Assembly (NCBI GenBank): GCA_029564595.1
Contig: JAKQPS010000183.1
Location: forward strand, 1-64,000
DNA length: 64,000 nt
Source of the DNA: a bacterium
Lineage (GTDB): Bacteria; UBP15; UBA6099
Direction: 5' to 3'
Made by a program: the position numbers and the translations under genes. Of this stretch, positions 44,827-53,688 are shown one piece after another (position 1 is the first letter of the stretch; each line of letters starts with the position of its first letter). The notes beneath the pieces were generated by a model, which worked only from the letters and a program-made list of their open reading frames with translations, did not search any database and was not told the origin of the DNA.

Positions 44827-47298
44827 ATGTGGGATAAATTCACAGAGCACGCTAGGAAAGTGATAATTCTTGCGCAGGGCAAAGCAGAAGAGTTGAACCA
44901 CAACTACGTTGACACCGAGCACGTGCTGTACGCGCTGATACAGGACAGGGAGAGTTTCGCTGTGAAAGTCGCCCTCGGCCTCGGCGTCGATGTGGATTCG
45001 CTAATGAACGCGCTGACGGATATGTTCGTGCCCGAGCGCAAAGGCCGGGCGCGCGAAATCGCTTTCACTCCCAGTTCGAAAAAAGTCCTCGAACTCTCCT
45101 TCGAGGAGGCGCGGGGTCTGGGCCACGCCCACATAGGAACCGAACACCTGCTCCTCGGCCTAGTCAGAGAAGGCGAAGGCGTCGCCGCCAAGATGCTCAT
45201 CGAACGCGGCATGGCTCTCGACAAGGCGCGCCAGCAGGTGATTAACCTCCTCGAAGGCGAATCCGCCCCCATGCCCGCGCAAAGCAAGAAAAGAAAATCC
45301 AAGGCCTCCTTCCTCGACGAGTTCAGCCGCGACCTCACCGAACTGGCCAGAGACACCAAGCTCGACCCCGTTGTTGGCCGCGACCTCGAAATCGAGCGCG
45401 TAATCCAGATTCTCAGCAAACGCACCAAAAACAACCCGGTGCTGATCGGCGACCCCGGCGTCGGCAAAACCGCCATCGTCGAAGGTCTCGCCCAGCAGAT
45501 CGTCAAACGGGAAGTCCCTTCCATCCTTTACGACAAGAGGGTGCTCTCCCTCGACCTTGCCGGACTCGTGGCCGGCACTAAATACAGAGGGGAATTCGAA
45601 GAGCGCCTCAAACGCGTCGTCAACGAGATTTATCAGTCCAAAGGCGACATCATACTGTTCATAGACGAGCTTCACACCATAATCGGAGCCGGGGCGGCCG
45701 AGGGAGCCATCGACGCCTCCAACATCCTCAAACCCGCGCTCGCCCGCGGCGAGCTTCAGTGCATCGGAGCCACCACCTACGACGAGTTCAAAAAACACAT
45801 CGAGAAAAGCGCCGCGCTCGAACGCCGCTTCCAGCCCGTCTTCGTCGAAGAACCCACCATCGAGGAGACCATCAGCATCCTCAAGGGCCTGCGCGACAGA
45901 TACGAAACCCACCACCGCGTCGTCATCACCGACGAGGCGCTTGTCGCCGCGGCGCAACTTTCCAGCAGGTACATTCAGGACAGGTTCCTCCCCGACAAAG
46001 CCATCGACCTTATCGACGAGGCGTCCTCCCGCGTAAGGATTAAACACACAGCCGCCCCCGCTGACCTCAAGAGCCTCGAAGACGAGCTTGCTTCCCTGCG
46101 AATCGAGAAGAACGCCGCAGTCATGGGACAGCAGTTCGAACTCGCCGCCTCCCTCAGAGACAAAGAGCGAGAGCTTGAAAACCGCATCAAAGAGAAATCA
46201 AACGACTGGCGCGCTTCCTCCGGCGTCCAGCAGCTCACAATCTCCGAAAATGAAATCTCGGACATCGTTTACATGTGGACGTCCATCCCAGTCTCAAAAC
46301 TCAAAGAGGAAGAGACCGCCAAGTTGCTGGAAATGGAAAACACGCTCAGGAACCGCGTCGTCGGTCAGGACCAAGCCATAGTCACCGTCGCCAAAGCGAT
46401 AAGGCGGCACAGGGTCGGGCTTAAAGAGCCTAAACGCCCTATGGGTTGCTTCATTTTCGCCGGCCCGACGGGCGTCGGAAAAACCGAACTCGCAAAAGCC
46501 CTAGCCGAATTCCTCTTCGGAGACGAAAAGGCAATCGTCCGCATCGACATGTCGGAATACATGGAAAAAGCGTCCACCTCGCGCCTCGTCGGTGCGCCCC
46601 CCGGCTACGTCGGCTACGACGAAGGCGGCCAGCTCTCAGATGCCATTCGGAGAAAACCGTACTCCGTCGTCCTCCTCGACGAGATTGAAAAGGCCCACCC
46701 CGAAGTGTTCAACATCCTCCTCCAGATTATGGAGGACGGGATGCTCACGGACTCGCACGGAAGAAAGGTCAGCTTCAAGAACGCCATAGTCATAATGACC
46801 TCCAACGTGGGCGCGGAGCTTATCAGCAACGCCAACCCCGTCGGCTTCAGACGCGCCCAGCCCGACCTCATGAACCCCGCCGAGCTTGAGCGCGAATACG
46901 AGCTTATGAAGGAAAACATACTCAAGGAAATGAAGAAAACCTTCAGGCCCGAATTCCTCAACAGAGTGGACGAACTGATGGTGTTCCGCGCTCTGTCCAA
47001 AGAGGACATCAGAGCCATCGTCGATCTATTCATCGGGATGCTCAGAGACCGCGTCGAATCAAAGGGGCTGAAACTCGAAGTGAGCGACGAAGCTCTCGAG
47101 TTTATTGCCAAAGAGGGATACGACCCTGTCAATGGAGCGCGCCCCGTCCGCAGGCTCGTTCAGCGATATATAGAAGACCCGCTTTCGGAGAAGCTGCTTC
47201 TGTGCAGGTACTCCGAGGGCGAGACGTTCCACGTGAGCCGCGTGAACGACGAAATCGTAATCAGCGGGTCCGTCTGCGACATCAAACTGCCAAGCTGA
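44827..47298 (+). CDS. clpC: ATP-dependent Clp protease ATPase subunit ClpC
   Basis: About 823 residues: N-domain repeats ([21 protein letters not shown]...; [21 protein letters not shown]), first AAA+ with [16 protein letters not shown] and [13 protein letters not shown], a UVR-type middle segment ([22 protein letters not shown]), and second AAA+ with [16 protein letters not shown] and [15 protein letters not shown]. It unfolds substrates for ClpP or refolds them alone. The ATG at 44827 is chosen because GGAG lies nine bases upstream and the family begins with [12 protein letters not shown]; the ATG at 44812 is part of that ribosome site. clpP is not in the window, and there is no mcsAB or ctsR neighbour. 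Confidence 0.96.
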   Translation: MWDKFTEHARKVIILAQGKAEELNHNYVDTEHVLYALIQDRESFAVKVALGLGVDVDSLMNALTDMFVPERKGRAREIAFTPSSKKVLELSFEEARGLGHAHIGTEHLLLGLVREGEGVAAKMLIERGMALDKARQQVINLLEGESAPMPAQSKKRKSKASFLDEFSRDLTELARDTKLDPVVGRDLEIERVIQILSKRTKNNPVLIGDPGVGKTAIVEGLAQQIVKREVPSILYDKRVLSLDLAGLVAGTKYRGEFEERLKRVVNEIYQSKGDIILFIDELHTIIGAGAAEGAIDASNILKPALARGELQCIGATTYDEFKKHIEKSAALERRFQPVFVEEPTIEETISILKGLRDRYETHHRVVITDEALVAAAQLSSRYIQDRFLPDKAIDLIDEASSRVRIKHTAAPADLKSLEDELASLRIEKNAAVMGQQFELAASLRDKERELENRIKEKSNDWRASSGVQQLTISENEISDIVYMWTSIPVSKLKEEETAKLLEMENTLRNRVVGQDQAIVTVAKAIRRHRVGLKEPKRPMGCFIFAGPTGVGKTELAKALAEFLFGDEKAIVRIDMSEYMEKASTSRLVGAPPGYVGYDEGGQLSDAIRRKPYSVVLLDEIEKAHPEVFNILLQIMEDGMLTDSHGRKVSFKNAIVIMTSNVGAELISNANPVGFRRAQPDLMNPAELEREYELMKENILKEMKKTFRPEFLNRVDELMVFRALSKEDIRAIVDLFIGMLRDRVESKGLKLEVSDEALEFIAKEGYDPVNGARPVRRLVQRYIEDPLSEKLLLCRYSEGETFHVSRVNDEIVISGSVCDIKLPS

Positions 47299-47434
47299 CG
47301 CGCGCCCAGCGCCTCCGCGTTGCTTTTTTTTTCAGCCCATCCCGGCGGGATGCGCCGCGTTGCATGTCGGCATCTACCTTATAACGGATTGCCCGATACG
47401 GAGACGAATTTCTCGCTGTTAAAACGCTCAATCT

Positions 47435-47456
47435 AACGGCAATGTTGCCGTTTTTT
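47435..47456 (+). terminator. Intrinsic terminator downstream of clpC
   Basis: ACGGCAA-TG-TTGCCGT followed by a T run (six T including the stem end). It lies 138 bases beyond the clpC stop. Confidence 0.7.
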
Positions 47457-47639
47457 GAAGCGCCAAAAAGCACCATGCAAATATACTGCTAATTTCTATT
47501 AATATTGGCTTTGTTATTGCATTATTTCGTTTTACTACATTCTTGTCATCGTTTTTCTCCCCAAATATGTGAGAACGGCTTATCATCGTTACAATAATCA
47601 TAATTCATTGTCATTAAAGCGTTATTTCGTGGATAACTC

Positions 47640-47685
47640 TTGACTTGTGTTCATATCTTGCATAATAATTATGCATAGCTTATGC
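47640..47685 (+). promoter_or_regulatory. Promoter with overlapping palindromic operator for the toxin-antitoxin pair
   Basis: TTGACT (47640-47645), a 17-base spacer and TAATAA (47663-47668) form a good promoter. The perfect palindrome TGCATAATAATTATGCA (47659-47675) covers the -10 element, and a second, overlapping inverted repeat GCATA-GCT-TATGC (47673-47685) follows. This is the usual arrangement for autorepression by an antitoxin or toxin-antitoxin complex. Confidence 0.7.
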
Positions 47686-47737
47686 GACATCAATTTTTTT
47701 GCGACATTATTTTCGACAAAATAAATGGGGTTTAACC

Positions 47738-47944
47738 ATGCGGACAACGATAGAAATTCCTGAAGACTTGATCAAAGAGGTCATGAAAATTTCCAGAACG
47801 AAGACAAAAACCGCCGCGGTTCGGGTCGCCCTCGAACAGTTCGTCATGAACAAGAGGATGAACAGGCTGCTTGACTACAGGGGTAGAATCCCGCTTGACT
47901 CCGGCCCCAGCGCAATAAGCAGAAAGCCGGGCGCGCGCGGATGA
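47738..47944 (+). CDS. VapB-type antitoxin
   Basis: About 68 residues. The N-terminal ribbon-helix-helix type segment (MRTTIEIPEDLIKEVMKISRTKTKTAAVRVALEQFVM, given in part as MRTTIEIPEDLIKEVMKI and KTAAVRVALEQFV) is the DNA-binding part of VapB/DUF2191 antitoxins; residues 40-68 are the toxin-binding tail with LLDYRGRIPLD. The start at 47738 has ATGGGG seven bases upstream. It overlaps the toxin gene by four bases (ATGA) and lies 62 bases after a palindromic operator. Confidence 0.85.
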   Translation: MRTTIEIPEDLIKEVMKISRTKTKTAAVRVALEQFVMNKRMNRLLDYRGRIPLDSGPSAISRKPGARG

Positions 47945-48345
47945 ACCCGATCCTCGTCACCGCGTCCGCGTGGTCCAGATACTTTTCCAGAGAACGAAGC
48001 ACATTGAAAAACGCCATCGCCGAGGCTATCAGGCTGGGCGTGGTGTGCGTCAACGGCCCCATCATATCTGACCTTGTATCGAGGGCGATAGACCCGATTG
48101 ACGCAAGAGTTCTTGCTCGCGCAATGTCGGACGTCCCCATTCTGGAGCCGGGCATGGATACATGGGCGCGCGCCGGAACGCTCAGACGCGATCTGTCATT
48201 GTTGCTTAACCGCGACATCGGCCCGGACGCCGCCTTCAACTCCGCCTGCTCCATCGACTTATCCGTCGCCATCCTGTCCGTCAACCCGCTGTACATCGAC
48301 ATCTACAACAACGCCCCTATAGACATTTTTTACATGGTATTATGA
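47941..48345 (+). CDS. PIN-domain (VapC-like) toxin with altered active site
   Basis: About 134 residues, normal VapC length, in a coupled toxin position after VapB. The opening strand ILVTASAW corresponds to the PIN motif ILVDTSVW, but the first catalytic Asp is Thr at position 7. The second acidic residue (normally Glu) is Asp44 in IISDLV, the third fits Asp96 in GPDAAFNSA, and the last, usually LxTxDxxF, is Asn115 in LSVNPLYI. With two of four metal ligands lost, RNase activity is doubtful. It may be a decayed toxin kept for regulation, or a divergent member using other residues. Confidence 0.7.
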   Translation: MNPILVTASAWSRYFSRERSTLKNAIAEAIRLGVVCVNGPIISDLVSRAIDPIDARVLARAMSDVPILEPGMDTWARAGTLRRDLSLLLNRDIGPDAAFNSACSIDLSVAILSVNPLYIDIYNNAPIDIFYMVL

Positions 48346-48467
48346 TTTGTTGCTAAGCGCGAATCAACGCTTCCTTGATATGGCTGCCTAAATGAGGTGA
48401 TTATGTTGTGTGCGGAATACTCCGCGACGCATTAATGCTATCTCTTTAATGCTATGAAAACAACGCT

Positions 48468-49478
48468 TTATTTTTCGACGATGGTCTCCTGGATTTTCAT
48501 GCCGAAGTGACGGGCGGTGTCTTCGGTGTGGGCGAGGACGAGGTCGCCGGGTTTGAGGGCGACGACGGAGACGGGGGAGCCGTCGGGGCGGACGAGTCTG
48601 ATGGTTTCGGCGTTCTGGAGGACGAGCGACACGGGGCGCGCGGGCGCGCCATCGGCGGGGCATGTCTCGGCTTCGACGAGCATGAGGGGTCTGCGCTCGA
48701 CTTTTGCGCGCCCTACGACAGCGGTTTCGCCGCCCCCGTCGTGATTGACGATAAGCATCTCGTCTCCGGCTTTAATTTCGGAGAGGTATTTCGTGCCGCC
48801 GCCGGCGACGCGGACGTACGCGTGGACGGCTCCGGCGTTCACCCTGAATGGCCGGGCTGCGACGTACGGATTGTCCACGCTTTCAGAATGGACGAGGAAC
48901 ATGGCGGAGCCGGAGTTGCCGACCAGCATCCCCTGCCCCGGTTTCATGTTGGTGCAGGTGTCCACGCAGACGCGGTCGCCCATGCCAAGCTGCCGGACGG
49001 CGGTTATCTTCGCCTCGACGAGGCCGAGCTTCTCCGATTCCAGTTTGATGGCGCGGGCGGTCTTTTTAATCTCGTTGATGTCGTCCGTTTTGAGGAGGAC
49101 GCCGCGAACGCCTTTTTCGAGAATGGTCACGGCGGTTTTTGCGGCTTCGGCGCAATCGACTGCGGCGATGACGCCGTCCGCCTGCGCGATGATGTTTTCG
49201 AGAGGGATAATCGTCCAGTCGGAAGAGCTGACGATGACGGTTTTAGATTTTCCGAGGCGCGCGGCTTCCACTTCGTCGGCCTTCGTGTCGATGGAAATCT
49301 CGACCACGTCGTCGCCGAGTATGAGGTCGCCGTCCGGAGCGACGATAGTGATCAGGCCGAGTTCGCGCGCTTTGTCGGCGAAGCCCTCCGGGATGAGAAC
49401 GGCGTCCGCGCCGCTTTCTAGCGCGGCGGTCATTTTCTTTTTGTCCCACGGTCTGACGTCAACCCAGAAAAGTTTCAT
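48468..49478 (-). CDS. 3-dehydroquinate synthase II (archaeal type)
   Basis: About 336 residues of the MJ1249-type family. It begins MKLFWVDVRPWDKKKMTAALESGAD, as in archaea, and has GVLLKTDDINEIKKTA, GDRVCVDTCTNMKPGQGMLVGNSGSAMFLVHSE and the ALVHAYV/GGGTKYLSEIKAGDE region. It turns 2-amino-3,7-dideoxy-D-threo-hept-6-ulosonate into 3-dehydroquinate by NAD-dependent oxidative deamination and cyclisation, replacing AroB. GGGAG lies six bases before the ATG at 49478. It follows the ADTH synthase gene by 82 bases, so both steps of the alternative (DKFP) entry to aromatic amino acids are in one operon. Confidence 0.93.
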   Translation of the reverse strand: MKLFWVDVRPWDKKKMTAALESGADAVLIPEGFADKARELGLITIVAPDGDLILGDDVVEISIDTKADEVEAARLGKSKTVIVSSSDWTIIPLENIIAQADGVIAAVDCAEAAKTAVTILEKGVRGVLLKTDDINEIKKTARAIKLESEKLGLVEAKITAVRQLGMGDRVCVDTCTNMKPGQGMLVGNSGSAMFLVHSESVDNPYVAARPFRVNAGAVHAYVRVAGGGTKYLSEIKAGDEMLIVNHDGGGETAVVGRAKVERRPLMLVEAETCPADGAPARPVSLVLQNAETIRLVRPDGSPVSVVALKPGDLVLAHTEDTARHFGMKIQETIVEK

Positions 49479-49560
49479 GATAATCTCCCGTAGGCGGAAA
49501 CAAGTCCGCCGAGATGGCGAATAGTTGACCGGCGCGCGGCCCGGTGGCCGGAGGCGGCGG

Positions 49561-50373
49561 TTACTTCTTTTTCTTCGAGCCGCTTTTAACGATGTCCAAA
49601 GCGTCTTTGACGGAAGCATTGCGATGGACAATGGCGCTGATGGCGGCGGTGATGCGAGTGGTGTCCGCGGCTTGGAAGACGTTGCGTCCTATGGAAACGC
49701 CCGCGCCGCCGGCGTCGATGGAGCCTTTCACCATAGTGAGCACCTGAGCGACGGTGTTCATCTTTTCGCCGCCCGCGATGACGACGGGGATGGAGCTGCC
49801 CTCGACGACTTCGCGGAACGTGTCCGGGCTGCCAGTGTAATTCACCTTGACGATATCGGCTCCCAGTTCGGAGGCGACGCGCGCGGCGTGCTTGACGAAT
49901 TTCACATCATATTCGTTCTTAATTTTTTCGCCCCGGCAGTACATCATGGCGAGCAGAGGCATACCCCAGTCCATGCAGGCGAGAGAGACTTGTCCGAGAG
50001 CCTCAAGCATCTTGGACTCGTGTTTGGCGCCGAGGTTGCAATGGATGGAAACGCCGTCCGCCCCCATTTTGATACTGCGCTCGACGTTGCTGACAAGGAC
50101 TTTGTCGTTCGGGTCTGGGTTGAGGGAAGTGCTGGCGGACAGATGGAGGATGAGTCCGATGTCTTTTCCATAGCCCCTGTGGCCGTGAAGCGGGAGGCCG
50201 AGGTGTCCGAGCACGGCGTTGGCCCCGCCGTCTGCGACCGAGTTGACGGAAGCCCCCATATCGATAAGCCCGGCGATCGGGCCGACGGAGACGCCGTGAT
50301 CCATCGGGACGATAACCGTCCTCATCTTTTCCCTGTCCATCAGTCTTTCGAGTCTTACTTTTTTGCCTATCAT
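49561..50373 (-). CDS. 2-amino-3,7-dideoxy-D-threo-hept-6-ulosonate (ADTH) synthase
   Basis: About 270 residues of the DhnA/fructose-bisphosphate-aldolase class I group. It has IVPMDHGVSVGPIAGLID, the MADGGANAVLGHLG-like segment, the Schiff-base Lys in ADIVKVNYTGS, and VVIAGGEKMNTVAQVL and GGAGVSIGRNVFQA near the end, as in MJ0400. It condenses aspartate semialdehyde with a 6-deoxy-5-ketofructose 1-phosphate-derived unit. Placed directly upstream of DHQ synthase II. Related DhnA aldolases exist, but this pairing makes the ADTH role nearly certain. The C-terminus ends in five basic residues (GSKKKK). Confidence 0.93.
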   Translation of the reverse strand: MIGKKVRLERLMDREKMRTVIVPMDHGVSVGPIAGLIDMGASVNSVADGGANAVLGHLGLPLHGHRGYGKDIGLILHLSASTSLNPDPNDKVLVSNVERSIKMGADGVSIHCNLGAKHESKMLEALGQVSLACMDWGMPLLAMMYCRGEKIKNEYDVKFVKHAARVASELGADIVKVNYTGSPDTFREVVEGSSIPVVIAGGEKMNTVAQVLTMVKGSIDAGGAGVSIGRNVFQAADTTRITAAISAIVHRNASVKDALDIVKSGSKKKK

Positions 50374-50618
50374 TTTCGCTCCTCCTGAATATGAAATATC
50401 AAAAACAAAAATTTTCGCCTGTGTTGGTGGGTGAAGGATTAAGTTGTGATTATCTGCTAAAGTAACGCATCACGCTTCAAGGATAGACGCGGACGGAGCC
50501 GATGTAAAGTGGGAATTCAAAAAAAAATGCGAAGAAGGCCGCGCGGCGTGTACAATAATATGAAACAATAATAAACATCATGGCGGGGCGGTCGGGCGAG
50601 GGATAAGAGGAGACTTCG

Positions 50619-51485
50619 ATGCGAAAAACAGCGGTTTTGACAATAGCAGTTGCGGCGATCGTCATAGCGGGCGGAGCGGCGCGGGCGGACGTCCCCGTTC
50701 TGGACATTACTCAATATCAAAGCGGCGGCGGCGCGATATCCGAGAGCGCGCCAAAGACGACTGTCTTGCTGTCAGGGAAAATCAACCACGCCGGACATCC
50801 CAGCTATCAGGCAGTCGTGCCGGGAGTGACGGTTTGGATCGCCGAGCTGCCCGACTCAGCCGAACTCGAAGTCAAATCGGATGAGGCGGGATGGTGGAAG
50901 TTGAAAGTCCGGAAGCACGCGGGAGTGGACGCGGAGCTTTCCCCGGTGTACGAGAAGACAGGCTGGATAACGACGAAATCGAACGCGATAAGAGTGGGCG
51001 ATTCAGACGTTGCGGACCTGTCGATACAATATATCGACCCTGTGTTTTTCAAGCTGATAATCCGTCCGCTGGTGGAGATGCTGATAATCAAGGAAAAGTC
51101 GCCGAAGGGCGCGGACAAGAGATTGAAGAACGCGATAGTGGCGACAATCGGGAAGAAGTGGGCGAGCATACACGATGACAGGCTTCCGCACGGCGACCCC
51201 GGAGCAGTGTCCGAGCCTATGCCGGGAGCGATAGGCCCGGTGTATTTCGACAAGCATGTGAGGCCGGATCCGAGCCTGTCGGAGACCTCGGTGGACGGAG
51301 GGGTGACATGGATAAACGCGCCGCCGGGGGAATACGTGGCTGGGGCGTCCAAGGAAGGCGTCGAGTATGAGAAGGTGAAATTCATCGTTTCGCCCGGCGA
51401 CGCGAAGAATGGAATCGTGCTGTACATAGCGTCGCCGCCGCATTCGATACAGGGGAGCAACGAGTCTGCGCCGGGGAAACCATGA
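50619..51485 (+). CDS. Secreted protein of unknown function
   Basis: About 288 residues. A clear signal peptide (MRKTAVLTIAVAAIVIAGGAARA with cleavage after ARA) leads into a beta-rich domain (VLLSGKINHAGHPSYQAVVPGVTVWIAEL) that resembles the carboxypeptidase-regulatory fold, with a second such region near the C-terminus (GEYVAGASKEGVEYEKVKFIVSPGDAKNGIVLYI). The middle (about 145-190) is helical and basic. I do not recognise a family name. GAGGAGA precedes the ATG. It ends 137 bases upstream of the PilZ-ABC gene; a direct repeat lies between them. Confidence 0.7.
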   Translation: MRKTAVLTIAVAAIVIAGGAARADVPVLDITQYQSGGGAISESAPKTTVLLSGKINHAGHPSYQAVVPGVTVWIAELPDSAELEVKSDEAGWWKLKVRKHAGVDAELSPVYEKTGWITTKSNAIRVGDSDVADLSIQYIDPVFFKLIIRPLVEMLIIKEKSPKGADKRLKNAIVATIGKKWASIHDDRLPHGDPGAVSEPMPGAIGPVYFDKHVRPDPSLSETSVDGGVTWINAPPGEYVAGASKEGVEYEKVKFIVSPGDAKNGIVLYIASPPHSIQGSNESAPGKP

Positions 51486-51522
51486 AAGAGGATGCCGCGC
51501 GGGCGCTCATGCGCGGCCATGT

Positions 51523-51568
51523 GATTTTAAGCAAACGGCATCGCGGCTGGGCGATTTTAAGCTAAAAT
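51523..51568 (+). promoter_or_regulatory. Promoter region with 30-base-spaced direct repeats
   Basis: GATTTTAAGC occurs at 51523-51532 and again at 51553-51562, exactly 30 bases apart (about three helical turns). The second copy abuts a TAAAAT -10-like element at 51563-51568, 54 bases upstream of the PilZ-ABC start. This looks like a two-site binding region for a regulator. Confidence 0.5.
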
Positions 51569-51622
51569 AGACATATTGAAAAAAGCGCGGCATAAGCCGC
51601 TGATGACCGGAGTTCGAGCCGA

Positions 51623-52876
51623 ATGAGAAAAACAACTTTGAAGGAACTGCCGGAGGAAAGACGGGAATATCTCCGAATCGAAGACGTGCTGGACGTCGAG
51701 GTGGAAAGGCCGGACGTTGACGCGCCGGCGCGCACGGCGTCCAGCCTCGACATGTCCGCCGGAGGAATAAGGCTTTCAGGGAACCAGCCTGTGAAGCGCG
51801 GGGACATGGTGTGGACGCGATTCAGCGTTCCGACCCCGGAAGGCGACAGAGTCATCGAGTCGCTGTGCGAAGTGAGGTGGGCGTCCGAGGGCGACGCCGA
51901 ATCAACGAACAAGTATCTTTTTGGAGTGAGTTTCTACGACATCGAGCCGAGCGACAGGGAGTTGCTGTTAAGGCACGTATTTTCCAAGCATTACGGGATA
52001 GAAAGAAGCGGAGGCCCGGCGGTCGTGGCGATGGACCTGCGGGGAAAGAACTACGGGGTCGAATCGCTGCGGGGCGTATCGCTGGAAGTCGCGGCTGGAG
52101 AATCCGTGGCTCTGCTGGGGCCGGCGGGAGCGGGGAAATCGACTCTCATCCGGATACTGGCCACATCCCAGAAGCCGACGTCCGGTTCCGCGAAAGTGAT
52201 GGGGTTCGATCTGGCGACGCAGAAGAAGGAAGCCAGACAAACGATAGGCTATATGCCGCGCGAGGACGCGCTGTACGACAAGCTGACGGCGACGGAGAAT
52301 CTGAGATTTTTCGGGCGCGCCCACAAGCTGCACGGAAGAAGACTGGCGGACAAGATAGCGGAAGCTCTGGCGTTCACGAACCTGCTGGAGAAAGCCGGGG
52401 AGCCTGTCAGAAAGCTCAGCCCCGGCATGAGAAGAAGGCTGTCTCTTGCCTGCGCGATAGTGCACCGCCCGAAGCTGTTGCTGATGGACGAGCCGGTGGA
52501 CGGAGCAGGCCCGGCCCTCAGAGAAGAATTCCACAACTATCTAAGGCAACTCAAGGATATAGGCGTTTCGATAATAATGTCCACGCGGGAAGCCGCGGAA
52601 GCGCTGGAGAGCGACCGGGTGGTGTTCATGATAGACGGGCGGGCTCTTGCGGACGATTCGCCAGAGAATCTAATGAAGCTCGGTTTCGCCACAGTCAAGC
52701 TCACGGTCGGCGGAGAGAGCCGAGAGCACAGGGTGCAGGATTACACGACGGCCCTGCCCGCGATACTCCGCGAACTGGGCGGGGACGCCTCGCGGCTCGA
52801 AAAGGTGGAGATTTGCGAAAACACGCTGGACGACATCATCCGGGACCACTTCCTACCGGGGGGCGACGCTGAATGA
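51623..52876 (+). CDS. PilZ domain fused to an ABC transporter ATPase
   Basis: About 417 residues. Residues 11-120 form a PilZ domain with both c-di-GMP motifs: RxxxR (R14-R18 in RREYLR) and DxSxxG (D43-G48 in DMSAGG). Residues 132-350 form an ABC-2-type ATPase: Walker A GPAGAGKST (166-174), signature LSPGMRRR (265-272), Walker B LLLMDE with Glu290. Three catalytic loops differ from the norm: the Q-loop Gln is Arg213 (GYMPRED), the D-loop Asp is Gly296 (DGAGP), and the switch His is Arg322 (MSTRE). A C-terminal regulatory-like tail follows. It overlaps the permease gene by four bases. The sequence suggests a c-di-GMP-controlled transporter with slow or altered ATP hydrolysis; no such system is known to me. 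Confidence 0.88.
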   Translation: MRKTTLKELPEERREYLRIEDVLDVEVERPDVDAPARTASSLDMSAGGIRLSGNQPVKRGDMVWTRFSVPTPEGDRVIESLCEVRWASEGDAESTNKYLFGVSFYDIEPSDRELLLRHVFSKHYGIERSGGPAVVAMDLRGKNYGVESLRGVSLEVAAGESVALLGPAGAGKSTLIRILATSQKPTSGSAKVMGFDLATQKKEARQTIGYMPREDALYDKLTATENLRFFGRAHKLHGRRLADKIAEALAFTNLLEKAGEPVRKLSPGMRRRLSLACAIVHRPKLLLMDEPVDGAGPALREEFHNYLRQLKDIGVSIIMSTREAAEALESDRVVFMIDGRALADDSPENLMKLGFATVKLTVGGESREHRVQDYTTALPAILRELGGDASRLEKVEICENTLDDIIRDHFLPGGDAE

Positions 52877-53685
52877 CATTCAGCATCATCGACAACGCGG
52901 TCTCAATAGCGAAAAGGATTTTTAAGGAAATACCGCGGGACAGGATGTCCGTCCCGCACCTTTTTATATTTCCCGCGCTCGCGATTTATATAGTAAAAAT
53001 ATTCGCGGACGGGATATCATACGCCGACCCTGCGGACGGACTGGCTCCGAGGGAGACTCTTGCGGCGGGCTTCGCGTGTTTCGTCGTTCACATCAGCGCG
53101 TTCGGATTCTGCGCGAGAGTGTTCGTGAGAGAGCGGATAGGCGGAGCGCTTGAACGCGTCCAAGCCATAGGAGTATCGCCCGCGTCGGTCGTGACCGGGT
53201 ACGTATGCGGATTCGCGCCGTTCGTGCTGGTTCAATCCCTAGCTGTGGCGGCTGCGTCGGCGCTGATTTTCGGAGTTTCATTTCGGGGAGCGGCGTGGGC
53301 GGTTCCGGCGTCCGCGTTTTTGCTCGGAGTGGTGTCGGTGGCGATGTCGATGTTCACATCCGGGGCCGCCAGACGCGGAACGGAGGCGTTCGCGGCGATA
53401 CCGTTGATTCTCCCGCCCGCGCTGCTGTTGGGCGAAGTGATATTTCCGCTTGAAGCCCTGCCCGCTTGGCTGAACGCCTTGAGTTACGCGTTTCCCATGA
53501 GATACGCGATCGAGCCTTTGAACGCGGCGATAACATGCGAGATGGCGGGATGCCCGGCCCGCGATTTCTTCGGACTAATCGTTTATGGAATAGCAATGTT
53601 CGCGCTGGCGACGGTTTTCTTCAGGCATAGAGAGGCGGCTCCGAGGGCCGTTCACAGGATGTCCCGAAAAAGTGACGGAGGATGA
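52873..53685 (+). CDS. ABC-2 type permease
   Basis: About 270 residues with about six membrane helices: one near 30-48, others around 60-80, 108-130, 140-160, 173-190 and 230-250. FVRERIGGALERVQAIGVSPASVVTGYV after the second helix is the conserved ABC-2 coupling segment that contacts the ATPase, and the PLILPPALLLGEVIFPLEALPAWLNALSYAFPMRYAIEPL segment (given in part as GEVIFPLEALPAWLNAL and FPMRYAIEPL) is the ABC-2 signature near the last helices. It is coupled to the PilZ-ATPase (ATGA overlap) and most likely exports a lipid, polysaccharide or drug-like molecule. The DNA start ATG is also the end of the ATPase gene. Confidence 0.88.
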   Translation: MTFSIIDNAVSIAKRIFKEIPRDRMSVPHLFIFPALAIYIVKIFADGISYADPADGLAPRETLAAGFACFVVHISAFGFCARVFVRERIGGALERVQAIGVSPASVVTGYVCGFAPFVLVQSLAVAAASALIFGVSFRGAAWAVPASAFLLGVVSVAMSMFTSGAARRGTEAFAAIPLILPPALLLGEVIFPLEALPAWLNALSYAFPMRYAIEPLNAAITCEMAGCPARDFFGLIVYGIAMFALATVFFRHREAAPRAVHRMSRKSDGG

Positions 53686-53688
53686 CTC

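Larger units (their letters stand above)
47299..47737. other. AT-rich intergenic region between clpC and the toxin-antitoxin pair
   Basis: This 439-base gap has no gene. It holds a near-palindrome CATCCCGGCGGGATG at about 47338, a terminator at 47435-47456, and then about 270 bases of strikingly AT-rich DNA leading into the promoter-operator of the toxin-antitoxin pair. The base composition differs sharply from the flanking genes. Confidence 0.8.

Noticed and set aside
48507-49421. Long Gly/Asp/Val-rich open frame on plus opposite DHQ synthase II
   Set aside because: Composition is that of an antisense frame of GC-rich DNA; the minus-strand gene is certain.
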